The position numbers were made by a program, and so were the translations under genes. 48,524 bases of DNA. Origin: Candidatus Oscillibacter excrementigallinarum. GTDB lineage: Bacteria; Bacillota; Clostridia; Oscillospirales; Oscillospiraceae. Positions 30,821 through 38,843 of this stretch are shown here, piece by piece; positions within the stretch are counted from its first letter, which is position 1; every line of letters starts with the position of its first letter. The DNA lies in assembly GCA_019118245.1 (NCBI GenBank), contig DWZJ01000032.1:1-48524 (forward strand), given 5' to 3'. The notes beneath the pieces were generated by a model. It searched no databases. It saw nothing but the letters and a program-made list of their open reading frames with translations, and was not told the DNA's origin.

Positions 30821-32821
30821 TCACAGGTTTTTCACGAACAGGGCCCGGATGGCGTTCAGCACCGCCAGGATCATGACGCCCACGTCGGCGAACACCGCCA
30901 GCCACATATTGGCCAGGCCCAGGGCCACCAGCACCAGGCAGAGGAGCTTCACGCCGATGGCAAAGACGATGTTCTGGTACACGATGCCCAGGCACTTCCG
31001 GGAGATCTTGATGGCCTTAGCGATCTTCATCGGATCGTCGTCCATCAGCACCACGTCGGCGGCCTCGATGGCGGCGTCGGAGCCCATGGCCCCCATGGCG
31101 ATGCCGATATCCGCCCGGGAGAGCACCGGCGCGTCGTTGATGCCATCCCCCACGAAGGCCAGCTTCTCTTTCGGCCCCTTGCTCCGCAGCAGCTCTTCCA
31201 CCTTCTCCACCTTGCCGGCGGGGAGCAGCTGGCTGCACACCTGGTCGATGCCCAGTTCCACCGCCACGTGGTCCGCCACCCTGGCGGCGTCGCCGGTGAG
31301 CATGACGGTCCTGCGGACGCCGGCAGCCTTCAGCGCCTGGATAGCTGCCCTGGCGTTGGGCTTCACCACGTCGGAGATGACGATGTGTCCGGCGTACTTG
31401 CCGTCGATGGCCATGTGGATGATGGTGCCCACGCTGCGGCAGGGGATGTACGGGATGCCCAGCCGGTCCATCAGCTTGTCGTTGCCGGCGGCCACGGCGT
31501 GGCCGTCCACCACGGCGGTGACGCCGTTGCCGCTGAGCTCCTGGATGTCGGACACCCGGCTGCGGTCGATCTCCCTGCCGTAGGCCCGCTGGAGGCTCTT
31601 GCTGATGGGGTGGCTGGAGGCGCTCTCCGCCAGGGCGGCGTACTCCACCAGCTTTTCATTCTCCAGCTGGCTGTGGTGGATGCCGTTGACCTCGAACACG
31701 CCCTGGGTCAGGGTGCCGGTCTTGTCGAACACCACGATCCTGGCCTGGGACAGGGTCTCCAGGTAGTTGGAGCCCTTCACCAGCACGCCGGCGTTGCTGG
31801 CCCCGCCGATGCCGGCGAAGAAGGAGAGGGGGATGGAGATGACCAGGGCGCAGGGGCAGCTGGCCACCAGGAAGGTGAGGGCCCGGTAGATCCAGGTCTC
31901 CCACCCGGCGTCCAGCCCCAGGCCGAACATCCGCACCAGGGGCGGCAGGACGGCCAGCACCACGGCGCTGCCGCACACCGCCGGCGTATAGATCCGGGCG
32001 AATTTGGAGATGAAGTCCTCGGACCGGGACTTGCGGGAGGAGGCGTTCTCCACCAGGTCCAGGATCTTGGAGACCGTGGACTCCCCGAACTCCTTGGTGG
32101 TCTGGATCTTCAGCAGGCCGGTCATGTTGATGCAGCCGCTGATGATCTCGTCCCCGGTCTTCACCTCCCGGGGCAGGGACTCGCCGGTGAGGGCGGCGGT
32201 GTTCAGGGTGGAGACGCCCTCCACCACGGTGCCGTCGATGGGCACCTTCTCGCCGGGCTGCACCACGATGAAGGTGCCGATGGCCACCTCGTCCGGGTCC
32301 ACCTGCTCCAGCTTCCCGTTCTGCTCGATGTTGGCGTAGTCCGGCCGGATGTCCATGAGCTCGCTGATGTTCCGGCGGCTCCTGCCCACGGCATAGCTCT
32401 GGAACCACTCGCCCACCTGGTAGAACAGCATAACGGCGATGGCCTCCAGATAATCCCCGTTCTCATACACCGCCAGGGCCAGGGCCCCCAGGGTGGCCAC
32501 GGCCATCAGGAAGTTCTCGTCAAAGACCTGGCCGTTGCGGATGCCCTTGAACGCCTTTTTCAGGATGTCGTGGCCGATGACGGCATAGTCCACCAGATAG
32601 CAGGCCAGCCGCACCCACCGGCCGGCGGGGCCCAGCCCGTCGAACAGCGCCGGGCCAGCGGCCTGGAGCACCAGCAGCAACAGGGCGGCGGCCAGGATGC
32701 GCCACAGCATGGTCTTCTGCTTCTTCGTCATGCCGCTGTTGGGCCGGGCACCGATCAGCTGGAGAATGGCGGCCAGGGCCGCCACCACGATCAGCAGGCC
32801 GCTTTCAAACACCTCTTGCAT
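30821..32821 (-). CDS. P1B-type heavy-metal efflux ATPase (Zn/Cd/Pb class)
   Basis: This 666-residue membrane pump is expected to export divalent soft metals at the cost of ATP. Visible are SCPCALV in the metal-path helix (about 323), DKTGTLT with the phosphorylated Asp (about 364), SHPI in the nucleotide domain and GDGINDAP. In the last helices there is a Lys (FAIGVKLLC) and an Asp (FADVGV), as in ZntA/CadA-type P1B-2 pumps. The N-terminal metal-binding domain is missing; a separate HMA protein is encoded just upstream and may deliver metal. The ribosome site is AAAGGA. An operator-like sequence (32837-32858) shared with the HMA gene lies directly before the start. Confidence 0.9.
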   Translation of the reverse strand: MQEVFESGLLIVVAALAAILQLIGARPNSGMTKKQKTMLWRILAAALLLLVLQAAGPALFDGLGPAGRWVRLACYLVDYAVIGHDILKKAFKGIRNGQVFDENFLMAVATLGALALAVYENGDYLEAIAVMLFYQVGEWFQSYAVGRSRRNISELMDIRPDYANIEQNGKLEQVDPDEVAIGTFIVVQPGEKVPIDGTVVEGVSTLNTAALTGESLPREVKTGDEIISGCINMTGLLKIQTTKEFGESTVSKILDLVENASSRKSRSEDFISKFARIYTPAVCGSAVVLAVLPPLVRMFGLGLDAGWETWIYRALTFLVASCPCALVISIPLSFFAGIGGASNAGVLVKGSNYLETLSQARIVVFDKTGTLTQGVFEVNGIHHSQLENEKLVEYAALAESASSHPISKSLQRAYGREIDRSRVSDIQELSGNGVTAVVDGHAVAAGNDKLMDRLGIPYIPCRSVGTIIHMAIDGKYAGHIVISDVVKPNARAAIQALKAAGVRRTVMLTGDAARVADHVAVELGIDQVCSQLLPAGKVEKVEELLRSKGPKEKLAFVGDGINDAPVLSRADIGIAMGAMGSDAAIEAADVVLMDDDPMKIAKAIKISRKCLGIVYQNIVFAIGVKLLCLVLVALGLANMWLAVFADVGVMILAVLNAIRALFVKNL

Positions 32822-32836
32822 GGAGATCGTCCTTTC

Positions 32837-32858
32837 AATTCAGTAATCATTTAATTGT
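32837..32858. promoter_or_regulatory. Operator-like site before the metal ATPase
   Basis: This AT-rich 22-mer matches 33168-33189 at 19 of 22 positions and ends in TTTAATTGT in both. It lies 16 bp before the ATPase start codon. AT-rich imperfect dyads of this size are typical ArsR/SmtB-family sites, and an ArsR regulator is encoded nearby (34049). Confidence 0.65.
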
Positions 32859-32865
32859 TATCGGG

Positions 32866-32900
32866 AAAAATCGCCCCGCAAGCACTGGCTCTTGGGGCGA
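32866..32900 (-). terminator. Terminator of the HMA gene
   Basis: On the minus strand TCGCCCC / GGGGCGA arms are followed by TTTTT (32866-32870). It lies between the HMA gene and the ATPase operator and separates their transcripts. Confidence 0.82.
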
Positions 32901-32912
32901 GGGAGAAGCGGC

Positions 32913-33131
32913 TCACAGGAAGATCTCGCAGTCGTCCTCCACCTTTTTGCAGTTCTTCCGCACCTGCTCCATGACGGCCTTGGGGTCCTGGCCATCGGCA
33001 AACTCCACGATCATCTTCAGGGCCATGAAGTTCACGGTGGCGGCGGCCACGCCGGGGGTCTTCCGGGCGGCCTCTTCCATCTTGTTGGCACAGTTTGCGC
33101 AGTCCACGTCGATCTTATAGGTCTTTTTCAT
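32913..33131 (-). CDS. Heavy-metal-associated (HMA) domain protein
   Basis: This 72-residue single-domain protein has the ferredoxin-like HMA fold. The metal-binding pair is in DCANCANK (about residues 9-16), and the rest follows the family pattern up to VEDDCEIFL. Such proteins carry metal to P1B pumps, and this pump lacks its own HMA domain. The start at 33131 is chosen for GGAGTCCTCCCC just upstream; an in-frame extension upstream has no ribosome site and runs through the operator. The metal is probably the same as for the ATPase, but DCANC alone does not decide between Zn, Cd and others. Confidence 0.88.
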   Translation of the reverse strand: MKKTYKIDVDCANCANKMEEAARKTPGVAAATVNFMALKMIVEFADGQDPKAVMEQVRKNCKKVEDDCEIFL

Positions 33132-33167
33132 GGGGAGGACTCCTTTCAAATGACAGTCGAAAAAAAT

Positions 33168-33189
33168 AATTAAGTAATTGTTTAATTGT
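33168..33189. promoter_or_regulatory. Operator-like site before the HMA gene
   Basis: This AT-rich 22-mer contains the dyad AATTAA-8-TTAATT and matches the site before the ATPase (32837-32858) at 19 of 22 positions. It lies about 37 bp before the HMA start and so covers the probable promoter. ArsR-family control is inferred. Confidence 0.65.
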
Positions 33190-33261
33190 AAGAACAGCAT
33201 ACACCCAGGCGGGGAGGATGTCAAGAGGGAAAGGGGAGAATTTTTGGAACGTGGGGAGCGG

Positions 33262-33293
33262 AATTAGGAGTTAGGAGTTAGGAATGAGGAATT
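33262..33293. repeat. Short tandem repeat (7-bp unit)
   Basis: Units of the form TTAGGAG/TTAGGAA follow one another four to five times, ending in AATT. Similar 'TTAGGAGTTAGGAATTA' runs are, to my knowledge, scattered through genomes of related gut Clostridia and often accompany the palindromes that follow here. Confidence 0.6.
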
Positions 33294-33318
33294 CGGGATT
33301 TCCGCGGAACGCGGCGCA

Positions 33319-33456
33319 GGGGCCGACCTGTGTGTCGGCCCGTTTATCGATGACGGAACAGCCGCGTTCCCCGCCGTAGGGGCGGCAATCTGCCGCCCGG
33401 GGGAAACGGCATGGGGATGGTGGGCGGGCGGACAAGGTCCGCCCCTACGCCTACCG
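33319..33456. repeat. Palindromic repeat pair (REPIN-like)
   Basis: Three palindromes occur in a row: GGCCGAC/GTCGGCC (33321-33340), GGGCGGC/GCCGCCC (about 33378-33399) and GGGCGGAC/GTCCGCCC (about 33426-33446). The second and third are preceded by GTAGGGGCGG in opposite orientations, that is an inverted pair of REP-like units. Such pairs are usually mobilised in trans by a RAYT transposase, none of which is encoded here. Confidence 0.55.
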
Positions 33457-33466
33457 CCAAATCCCC

Positions 33467-33880
33467 TTATTTCCGATTCGGCCGCCGCTTGATGGCCAGC
33501 AGCTCCATATAATCCTCAAACACAGCAGAACTCGTCGGCTCCAGCATGACCCATTTTCCGTCGTGGTAGGTCTCGGCTGCGTCATACTGCTGGCAGACCG
33601 TGTCGGAAAGGGTCCCTCGGATCGCCTCGAATTTTGTCCGTTCCTCTTTTCCGAAGATCACCATGAACCCGATGTGATCCTGCTTTGCATACAGGCAGCA
33701 GAGGGTCTTGCCGCCCCGCCGGTATTTGTATTCGTATGTCCAGTTCTTGCCGCCGGGGTTCCACGTCTGCTCCATGTCGTATTTTTCATCGATGGCCGCG
33801 CAGAGCTGCTGCCAGACTCCAAACAGGGATGGCCCCAGCAGCTCCGTCATGGCCGCCGGAGATGGGATTTTTTCCAGCAT
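33467..33880 (-). CDS. DUF3788 family protein
   Basis: This 137-residue soluble protein belongs by overall pattern to DUF3788: LGPSLFGVWQQLCAAIDEKY, WNPGGKNWTYEYKYRRGGKTLCCLY, FMVIFGKEE and HDGKWVMLEP. Its function is unknown; the fold is thought to be small and alpha/beta. The start at 33880 is chosen for GGGAGGAG six bases upstream, rather than an in-frame ATG five codons earlier. It stands alone between a repeat patch and the divergent ArsR gene, with no sign of a shared job with the metal genes. Confidence 0.85.
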   Translation of the reverse strand: MLEKIPSPAAMTELLGPSLFGVWQQLCAAIDEKYDMEQTWNPGGKNWTYEYKYRRGGKTLCCLYAKQDHIGFMVIFGKEERTKFEAIRGTLSDTVCQQYDAAETYHDGKWVMLEPTSSAVFEDYMELLAIKRRPNRK

Positions 33881-34048
33881 GGTATCTCCTCCCAAACGTT
33901 CAGTGATCTGCTTCCAAACTCCTTCGGGGCGCCTGCTGCCCTCATCCTACCATATCTCCCGCGCCCCGGCAAGGGCCTGCGGAATTTTGACTCTTCCCCA
34001 ACGGCGCCGGGTGTGGTAGAATACTTCTCCGGAAGGAGGCGACGCCCG

Positions 34049-34411
34049 ATGGACGAGAGAAAACTGCCCCACGACCATGGCCAGTCCATGGAGCGGGAGC
34101 TGGACCATATGCCCAGTGTGGAGGAGTTCCAGACTGTGGCCGACATCTTCAAGCAGCTGGGGGACGGCAGCCGCATCCGCATCTTCTGGCTGCTGTGCCA
34201 CTGCGAGGAGTGCGTCATCAACCTGTCCTCCATGGTGGACATGAGCTCCCCGGCGGTGTCCCACCATTTGAAACAGCTGAAGGCCGCCCGGCTGATCGTC
34301 AGCCGCCGGGAGGGCAAGGAGGTCTACTACAAGGCCGCAGACACGGAGCGGGCCCAGCTGCTCCACCATATGATCGAGGCCATGGTGGAGATTGCCTGTC
34401 CGTCGGCATGA
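34049..34411 (+). CDS. ArsR/SmtB-family metal-sensing repressor
   Basis: This 120-residue winged helix-turn-helix protein represses target genes until it binds metal. The recognition helix region reads MSSPAVSHHLKQLKAARLIVSRREGKEVYY. Cys residues in CHCEECVINL sit in the alpha-3 position used by CadC/ArsR-type sensors for soft metals. A His-rich N-terminus (LPHDHGQS) and HH in the C-terminal helix could add ligands. The start follows GGAAGGAGG. It is transcribed away from the ATPase and HMA genes, and its probable operators lie before those two genes (32837 and 33168); no copy of that site was found before its own start. Confidence 0.9.
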   Translation: MDERKLPHDHGQSMERELDHMPSVEEFQTVADIFKQLGDGSRIRIFWLLCHCEECVINLSSMVDMSSPAVSHHLKQLKAARLIVSRREGKEVYYKAADTERAQLLHHMIEAMVEIACPSA

Positions 34412-34436
34412 GGGCATCTGAGAGGGGGAGCGGGAC

Positions 34437-35219
34437 ATGAGCACCGTGACGACGGCACAGCCCCCGGTCCGGCCCCGGCGGCGCATCGCCGTCCTGGACG
34501 CCCTGCGGGGGCTGACCCTGCTGAGCATGATCGCCTACCACACCTGCTGGGACCTGGTGTATCTGTTCGGCATGGACTGGGACTGGTACCGGGGCACCGG
34601 CGCGTACATCTGGCAGCAGAGCATCTGCTGGACCTTCATCCTGCTCTCCGGGTTCTGCTGGTCCATGGGGAAGCGGCCTCTCCGCCGGGGGCTGACGGTG
34701 TTCGCCTGCGGCTGGGTGGTGACGCTGGTGACAGTGGTGTTCATGCCGGAGGAGCAGATCTGGTTCGGCGTCTTGACGCTGATCGGTGCCTGTATGCTGC
34801 TGCTGATCCCCCTGGAGCGGGTGCTGCGGCACGTGCCCGCGGGCGTCGGCCTGGCGGCCGCCGCCGCGCTGTTTGCCCTGCTGCGGAACGTGAACCGGGG
34901 GACCTTCGGCTTTGAGTCCCTGGTGCTGGGGAGCGTGCCGGAGGGGCTCTACCGCGATCTCTTCACCGCCTGGCTGGGCTTTCCGGGGCCGGGGTTCTCC
35001 TCCACGGACTACTTCTCCCTGGTCCCCTGGCTGTTTTTGTTCCTGGCGGGGTACTTCCTCCGCCGCCTGCTGGACCGTCCGCTGGAGCGGCTGGACCCGG
35101 ATGTGCTCCGGTGCCCGCCCCTGTGCGCCCTGGGGCGGTGGTCCCTGCCGGTGTACATGCTCCACCAGCCGGTGGTCTACGGGGTGCTGCTGGCGGGGGC
35201 GGCGCTGCTGAGAGGGTAA
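34437..35219 (+). CDS. DUF1624/HGSNAT-like membrane acyltransferase
   Basis: This 260-residue protein has about seven membrane helices. RIAVLDALRGLTLLSMIAYHTCWDL at the N-terminus is the signature of the DUF1624/heparan-alpha-glucosaminide N-acetyltransferase-like family, with its conserved His in AYHTCWD. The C-terminal LPVYMLHQPVVYG also matches acyltransferase-type membrane proteins. Members are thought to move acyl groups across the membrane onto sugars; the substrate here is unknown. It starts 26 bp after the ArsR stop, so the two may be co-transcribed, although no functional link is evident. Confidence 0.8.
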   Translation: MSTVTTAQPPVRPRRRIAVLDALRGLTLLSMIAYHTCWDLVYLFGMDWDWYRGTGAYIWQQSICWTFILLSGFCWSMGKRPLRRGLTVFACGWVVTLVTVVFMPEEQIWFGVLTLIGACMLLLIPLERVLRHVPAGVGLAAAAALFALLRNVNRGTFGFESLVLGSVPEGLYRDLFTAWLGFPGPGFSSTDYFSLVPWLFLFLAGYFLRRLLDRPLERLDPDVLRCPPLCALGRWSLPVYMLHQPVVYGVLLAGAALLRG

Positions 35220-35233
35220 CCGCTCCGCTCTGC

Positions 35234-35262
35234 GGGGGATGGCATGGTCCATCCCCCTTTTT
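35234..35262 (+). terminator. Intrinsic terminator after the DUF1624 gene
   Basis: GGGGGATGG / CCATCCCCC arms (35234-35242, 35249-35257) are followed by TTTTT. It ends the ArsR-DUF1624 transcript. Confidence 0.85.
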
Positions 35263-35344
35263 GCGCCCCGGGGCGGAAAAAGCCACCCGGCAAAAACACA
35301 CATATTTTTCCTAAAAAATATGAGAAAAAGCGACAGCTAAACGA

Positions 35345-35373
35345 TTGACATCGCACTTGAGAAATGCTTTAAT
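35345..35373 (+). promoter_or_regulatory. Promoter of the sugar kinase gene
   Basis: A perfect TTGACA (35345-35350), a 17-bp spacer and TTTAAT (35368-35373). The kinase start codon is about 40 bases further on. Confidence 0.8.
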
Positions 35374-35412
35374 AGGCAGGACGATCCGTACCAGAGAAAA
35401 GGAGGACCACCC

Positions 35413-36345
35413 GTGGACCTTTACAGCATTGGCGAGATGTTGATCGATTTTGTGCCGGGCAGCGAGCCCGGAAGCTATATCCGCAACGCGGGCGGCGCCC
35501 CGGCCAACCTGGCCATCGCCGCCGCCCGGAACGGACTGGAGACGGCCATGTGCTGCGCCGTGGGGGACGACGACTTCGGCCGCTTTCTGCAGGCGACCCT
35601 GGCGGAGAACGGCGTGCACTGCGTCAAGCAGGACCTGTGCCGGGAGGCCGTCACCACCATGGCCTTCATCACCCTGTCGGAGGCGGGGGAGCGCAGTTTC
35701 ACCTTTGCCCGGAAGCCGGGGGCGGATATGTTCATCCGGGAGGCAGACGTGCGGGAGGCGGACATCCGGGACGCGGTGATCGTCCACGCCGGCTCCTGCT
35801 CCCTCTCCGCCTCTCCCGCGGCGGAGGCCACCGCCAAGGCCCTGCGGCTGGGCCGCCAGATGAACAAGCTGGTGAGTTTCGACTTAAACTACCGGGACAT
35901 GATGTGGAACAACAGCCCGGAGACCTGCGCCGCCAAGGTGCGGGAGGTGCTGCCGTACGTGGACCTGCTGAAGGTGGCGGACGACGAGGCGTTCGTGCTG
36001 GGCGGGGAGGAGGCCCTGCCCGGTCTGATGGAGCGCTACGGCCTGACCCTGGTGGTGGAGACCCGGGGGGACCGGGGCGCCGTGGGCTTCTTCCGGGGGG
36101 AGCGGATCCCGGTCTCCGGCCGGTCCGCCCGGTGCCTGGACGCCACCGGCGCCGGGGACGCCTTCTGGGGCGGCCTGCTGTCCATGCTGCGGTTCCGGGG
36201 CGTCACGGCGGCGGAGCAGCTGACGGTCCCCCTGGTACGGGAGGCCATGGCCTACGGCAACGTGGGGGGCTGGCTCTGCATCCAGGGCATGGGGGCCATC
36301 CCGTCCCTGCCCACCAGGCGGGAGATTGAGCGGCACCTGGCCTGA
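35413..36345 (+). CDS. PfkB-family sugar kinase (fructokinase-like)
   Basis: This 310-residue soluble kinase transfers phosphate from ATP to a sugar. The first PfkB signature is around AGGAPANLAIAAARNG, and the second is DATGAGDAFWGG near the C-terminus with the catalytic Asp. The N-terminal GEMLIDFVPG and the overall pattern are closest to bacterial fructokinases (ScrK type). Ribokinase-like relatives cannot be excluded. The start is GTG, set by GGAGG seven bases before. It forms a single-gene unit with its own promoter; no transporter or hydrolase lies next to it. Confidence 0.87.
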   Translation: MDLYSIGEMLIDFVPGSEPGSYIRNAGGAPANLAIAAARNGLETAMCCAVGDDDFGRFLQATLAENGVHCVKQDLCREAVTTMAFITLSEAGERSFTFARKPGADMFIREADVREADIRDAVIVHAGSCSLSASPAAEATAKALRLGRQMNKLVSFDLNYRDMMWNNSPETCAAKVREVLPYVDLLKVADDEAFVLGGEEALPGLMERYGLTLVVETRGDRGAVGFFRGERIPVSGRSARCLDATGAGDAFWGGLLSMLRFRGVTAAEQLTVPLVREAMAYGNVGGWLCIQGMGAIPSLPTRREIERHLA

Positions 36346-36374
36346 ATCCGCCCCGCGGCCGGGAAAAATGGGGA

Positions 36375-36403
36375 TTGACAAAAACCAGACAAGAATTTAC
36401 AAT
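36375..36403 (+). promoter_or_regulatory. Promoter of the thiamine salvage operon
   Basis: A perfect TTGACA (36375-36380), 17 bp and TACAAT (36398-36403). Transcription should start near 36410, just before the riboswitch. Confidence 0.85.
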
Positions 36404-36411
36404 AACGTATT

Positions 36412-36500
36412 GCAAGGGAGCTTCCGCGAGGAGGCTGAGATGAGGGGCCAGTCCCTCGACCTGACCTGATTTGGGTAATGCCAACGTAGGGACGCAGCAC
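36412..36500 (+). ncRNA. TPP riboswitch (THI element)
   Basis: The aptamer shows its conserved parts in order: GGGAGC at the 5' side, GGCTGAGATGAGG (36433-36445), ACCTGATTTGGGTAATGCC and AACGTAGGGA. Binding of thiamine pyrophosphate is known to shut down such transcripts. A terminator hairpin follows (36551-36585), so control is by transcription termination ahead of tenA. Confidence 0.97.
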
Positions 36501-36550
36501 AAGGGCCGTGCGGAGTCTCCTCCGTGCGGAGGAGGACCGATCAAGCATAC

Positions 36551-36585
36551 GGCGGGGTGTCCCTGGGGGGCACCCCGCCTTTTTT
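36551..36585 (+). terminator. Riboswitch expression-platform terminator
   Basis: GGCGGGGTG (36551-36559) pairs with CACCCCGCC (36571-36579), followed by TTTTTT. It lies between the TPP aptamer and tenA. Confidence 0.9.
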
Positions 36586-36632
36586 GATCGCCGGGGACGG
36601 CATCCCGGCCAAGGAAATTGGAGGAATGCGAG

Positions 36633-37292
36633 ATGAAGACCACCCAGCGGCTGTACGAGGCCGCCCACCCCATCTGGGAGCAGTGCCACGCCCACCCCTT
36701 TGTCCGGGGCATCGGCGACGGCAGCCTGGACCTGGAGAAGTTCCAGTGGTTCCTGCTCCAGGACTATCTGTACCTGTTCGACTACGCCCGGGTGTTCGCC
36801 TACGGCGTGGTGAAGGCCCGGGACCCGGACCTGATGCGGACCTTCTCCGCCAATGTGGACGCCATCCTGGGGGGCGAGATGAAGGTCCACCGGGCTTACA
36901 TGGCGCGCCTGGGCATCACGGAGGAGCAGGTGTTCGCCGTGAAGCCGGCCCTGTCCAACCTGTCCTACACCCACTATATGCTGGCGGTGGCCGCCGCCGG
37001 CGGCCCGGCGGAGATCATTGCCGCCATCCTCTCCTGCTCCTGGAGCTACGCGGAGATCGGCACGCGGCTGGCGGCCATCCCCGGCGCGGCGGACCACCCC
37101 TTCTACGGCGAGTGGATCCGCAGCTACGCGGGGGAGGACTATCAAAAGACCAACGACGCCCTGGTGGAGCTGATGGACCGGCTGGCGGAGGGCTGTACCG
37201 AGACGGAGTACCGGCGGCTGGAGGAGATCTTCGTCGCCTGCAGCCGGTACGAGCTGGGCTTCTGGGAGATGGCCTGGACACTGGAGCGCTGA
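36633..37292 (+). CDS. tenA: TenA-family thiaminase II / aminopyrimidine aminohydrolase
   Basis: This 219-residue all-helical enzyme hydrolyses aminomethyl-pyrimidine breakdown products of thiamine to HMP for salvage. The catalytic Cys lies in AILSCSWSYAEIG (about 136). Also typical are FVRGIGDGSL, FQWFLLQDYLYL and FALGFWEM-like YELGFWEMAW at the C-terminus. The start at 36633 is set by GGAGGA; an in-frame TTG five codons earlier overlaps that site. It is the first gene under the TPP riboswitch and is followed after 2 bp by an ABC importer, which fits uptake and processing of thiamine precursors. Confidence 0.93.
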   Translation: MKTTQRLYEAAHPIWEQCHAHPFVRGIGDGSLDLEKFQWFLLQDYLYLFDYARVFAYGVVKARDPDLMRTFSANVDAILGGEMKVHRAYMARLGITEEQVFAVKPALSNLSYTHYMLAVAAAGGPAEIIAAILSCSWSYAEIGTRLAAIPGAADHPFYGEWIRSYAGEDYQKTNDALVELMDRLAEGCTETEYRRLEEIFVACSRYELGFWEMAWTLER

Positions 37293-37294
37293 CC

Positions 37295-38050
37295 ATGCTG
37301 GAATTTCAGAATGTCTCCTACCAGTATCCCAGCGAGGACTTTGACATCATCGACCGCCTGAGCTTTTCCGTGGCGCCCGGCTCCTTCCACTGCATCATCG
37401 GCATCAGCGGCTGCGGCAAGAGCACCATCTTCCGCATGACCAACGGCCTGCTCCAGCCCAAGGGCGGCACCATCCTGGTGGGGGGGCAGTCCATCGCGGG
37501 GCGGAAGGGCTACTGCGGCTACATGCCACAGAAGGACCTGCTGTTCCCTTGGCGGACGGTGGGAGAGAACGTGGCCCTGCCCCTGGAGATCCAGAGGGGC
37601 CTGACGAAGGCCGAGCGCCGGGACCGGGCGGAGGCGGCTCTGGCCGACGTGGGCCTGGCCGGCTGCCTGGACAAGATGCCGGACGAGCTCTCCGGCGGTA
37701 TGCGGCAGCGTGCGGCCTTTGCCCGCACCATGCTGACGGGCTGTGACCTGCTGCTGCTGGACGAGCCCTTCTCCGCTCTGGACTTCCTCACCCGCATCTC
37801 CATGCAGGAGTGGCTGGTGGACCAGTGGCAGCGCCACAAAAAGACCATCCTCTTCATCACCCACGACGTGGAGGAGGCCCTGTTCCTCTCCCAGAGCGTG
37901 CTGGTGGTGGAGCACACCCCCATCCGGGAGCTGGCGGAGATCCCGGTGCCCGCCGCCTTCCCCCGGGACCGCTCCAGCCTGAAGCTGCCGGAGATGGTGG
38001 AGCTGAAGGAGCACCTCATCGATCTGTTGCGAAAGCAGGTGACCGTATGA
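37295..38050 (+). CDS. ABC transporter ATPase for thiamine precursor
   Basis: This 251-residue nucleotide-binding subunit has Walker A GISGCGKST, a Q-loop in YMPQKDLLFPW, signature LSGGMRQR, Walker B LLLLDEPF and the switch His in FITHDVEEA. The family is that of nitrate/taurine/HMP-type importers (ThiZ-like). It starts 2 bp after tenA and its stop overlaps the permease start (ATGA). Specificity for HMP or a related pyrimidine is inferred from the riboswitch and from TenA and the NMT1-like binding protein. Confidence 0.92.
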   Translation: MLEFQNVSYQYPSEDFDIIDRLSFSVAPGSFHCIIGISGCGKSTIFRMTNGLLQPKGGTILVGGQSIAGRKGYCGYMPQKDLLFPWRTVGENVALPLEIQRGLTKAERRDRAEAALADVGLAGCLDKMPDELSGGMRQRAAFARTMLTGCDLLLLDEPFSALDFLTRISMQEWLVDQWQRHKKTILFITHDVEEALFLSQSVLVVEHTPIRELAEIPVPAAFPRDRSSLKLPEMVELKEHLIDLLRKQVTV

Positions 38051-38802
38051 AAAAAGCCTGCAAGGCCAATCTCCCGGCCCTGATTTTTCTCTTTGCCCTG
38101 CTGATCCTGTGGCAGGCGGGGGCCATGGGCATGGACGCCGCCTACATCCTGCCGTCCCCCACCCAGATCCTGGCCAAGCTGTGGGAGCTGCGCCTGCCCC
38201 TCTTCACCGTCCACCTGCCCGCCACCATGCTGGTGACCGCCATCGGCCTGGGCATCTCCCTGGTGCTGGGCCTGGCGCTGGCGGTGGTGATGGACGGCAG
38301 CGACATGGTGCGGCGGATGATCTACCCCATCGTGGTGGTGTCCCAGACCATCCCCACCACCGCCATCGCACCGCTGTTTGTGCTGTGGTTCGGCTACGGC
38401 ATCTGGAGCAAGGTGCTGGTGACGGTGCTCATCACCTTTTTCCCCATCACCATCACGGTGTACGACGGCCTCCGCTCCGCCAAGACGGAGATGGCGGAGC
38501 TGCTGCAGACCTACGGGGCCACGAAAAAGGACATCTTTTTGAAGATCAAGGTGCCCTGCGCCCTGCCCTACTTCTTCTCCGCCATCAAGATGGCGGTGCC
38601 CATGAGCATCATCGGCGCGGCCATCGGCGAGTGGCTGGGGGCCAAGAGCGGCCTGGGGTACTTCTCCCGCCGGATGATGACCCAGCTGGACGGCGCCGGG
38701 GTGTTCGCCCCCATCGTGCTGCTGTCCGTCGCGGCCATTCTGGCGGTGGCGGTGGTGAGCCTGCTGGAAAAGCGGTTCGTCCGCTGGCGTGGTGAGTCCT
38801 AA
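38047..38802 (+). CDS. ABC transporter permease for thiamine precursor
   Basis: This 251-residue membrane subunit has about six helices and the EAA loop (ELLQTYGATKKDIFLKIKVP, about 155-174) that docks to the ATPase. The C-terminal GAAIGEWLGAKSGLGYF is typical of SsuC/ThiX-type permeases. Translation is probably coupled to the ATPase gene through the ATGA overlap. Confidence 0.92.
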   Translation: MKKACKANLPALIFLFALLILWQAGAMGMDAAYILPSPTQILAKLWELRLPLFTVHLPATMLVTAIGLGISLVLGLALAVVMDGSDMVRRMIYPIVVVSQTIPTTAIAPLFVLWFGYGIWSKVLVTVLITFFPITITVYDGLRSAKTEMAELLQTYGATKKDIFLKIKVPCALPYFFSAIKMAVPMSIIGAAIGEWLGAKSGLGYFSRRMMTQLDGAGVFAPIVLLSVAAILAVAVVSLLEKRFVRWRGES

Positions 38803-38843
38803 CGCCCGCTTCCTATACAAACCATACAGAAAGGATACAGACT

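Larger units (their letters stand above)
33132..33466. other. Intergenic region with operator and repeats
   Basis: These 335 bases carry the HMA promoter and operator region (33168-33189), then a short tandem repeat and three palindromes that look like dispersed genomic repeats. No coding frame is supported. Confidence 0.65.

Noticed and set aside
33262-33456. CRISPR array
   Set aside because: The repeats are short, unequal and palindromic, without spacers of regular length or nearby cas genes.
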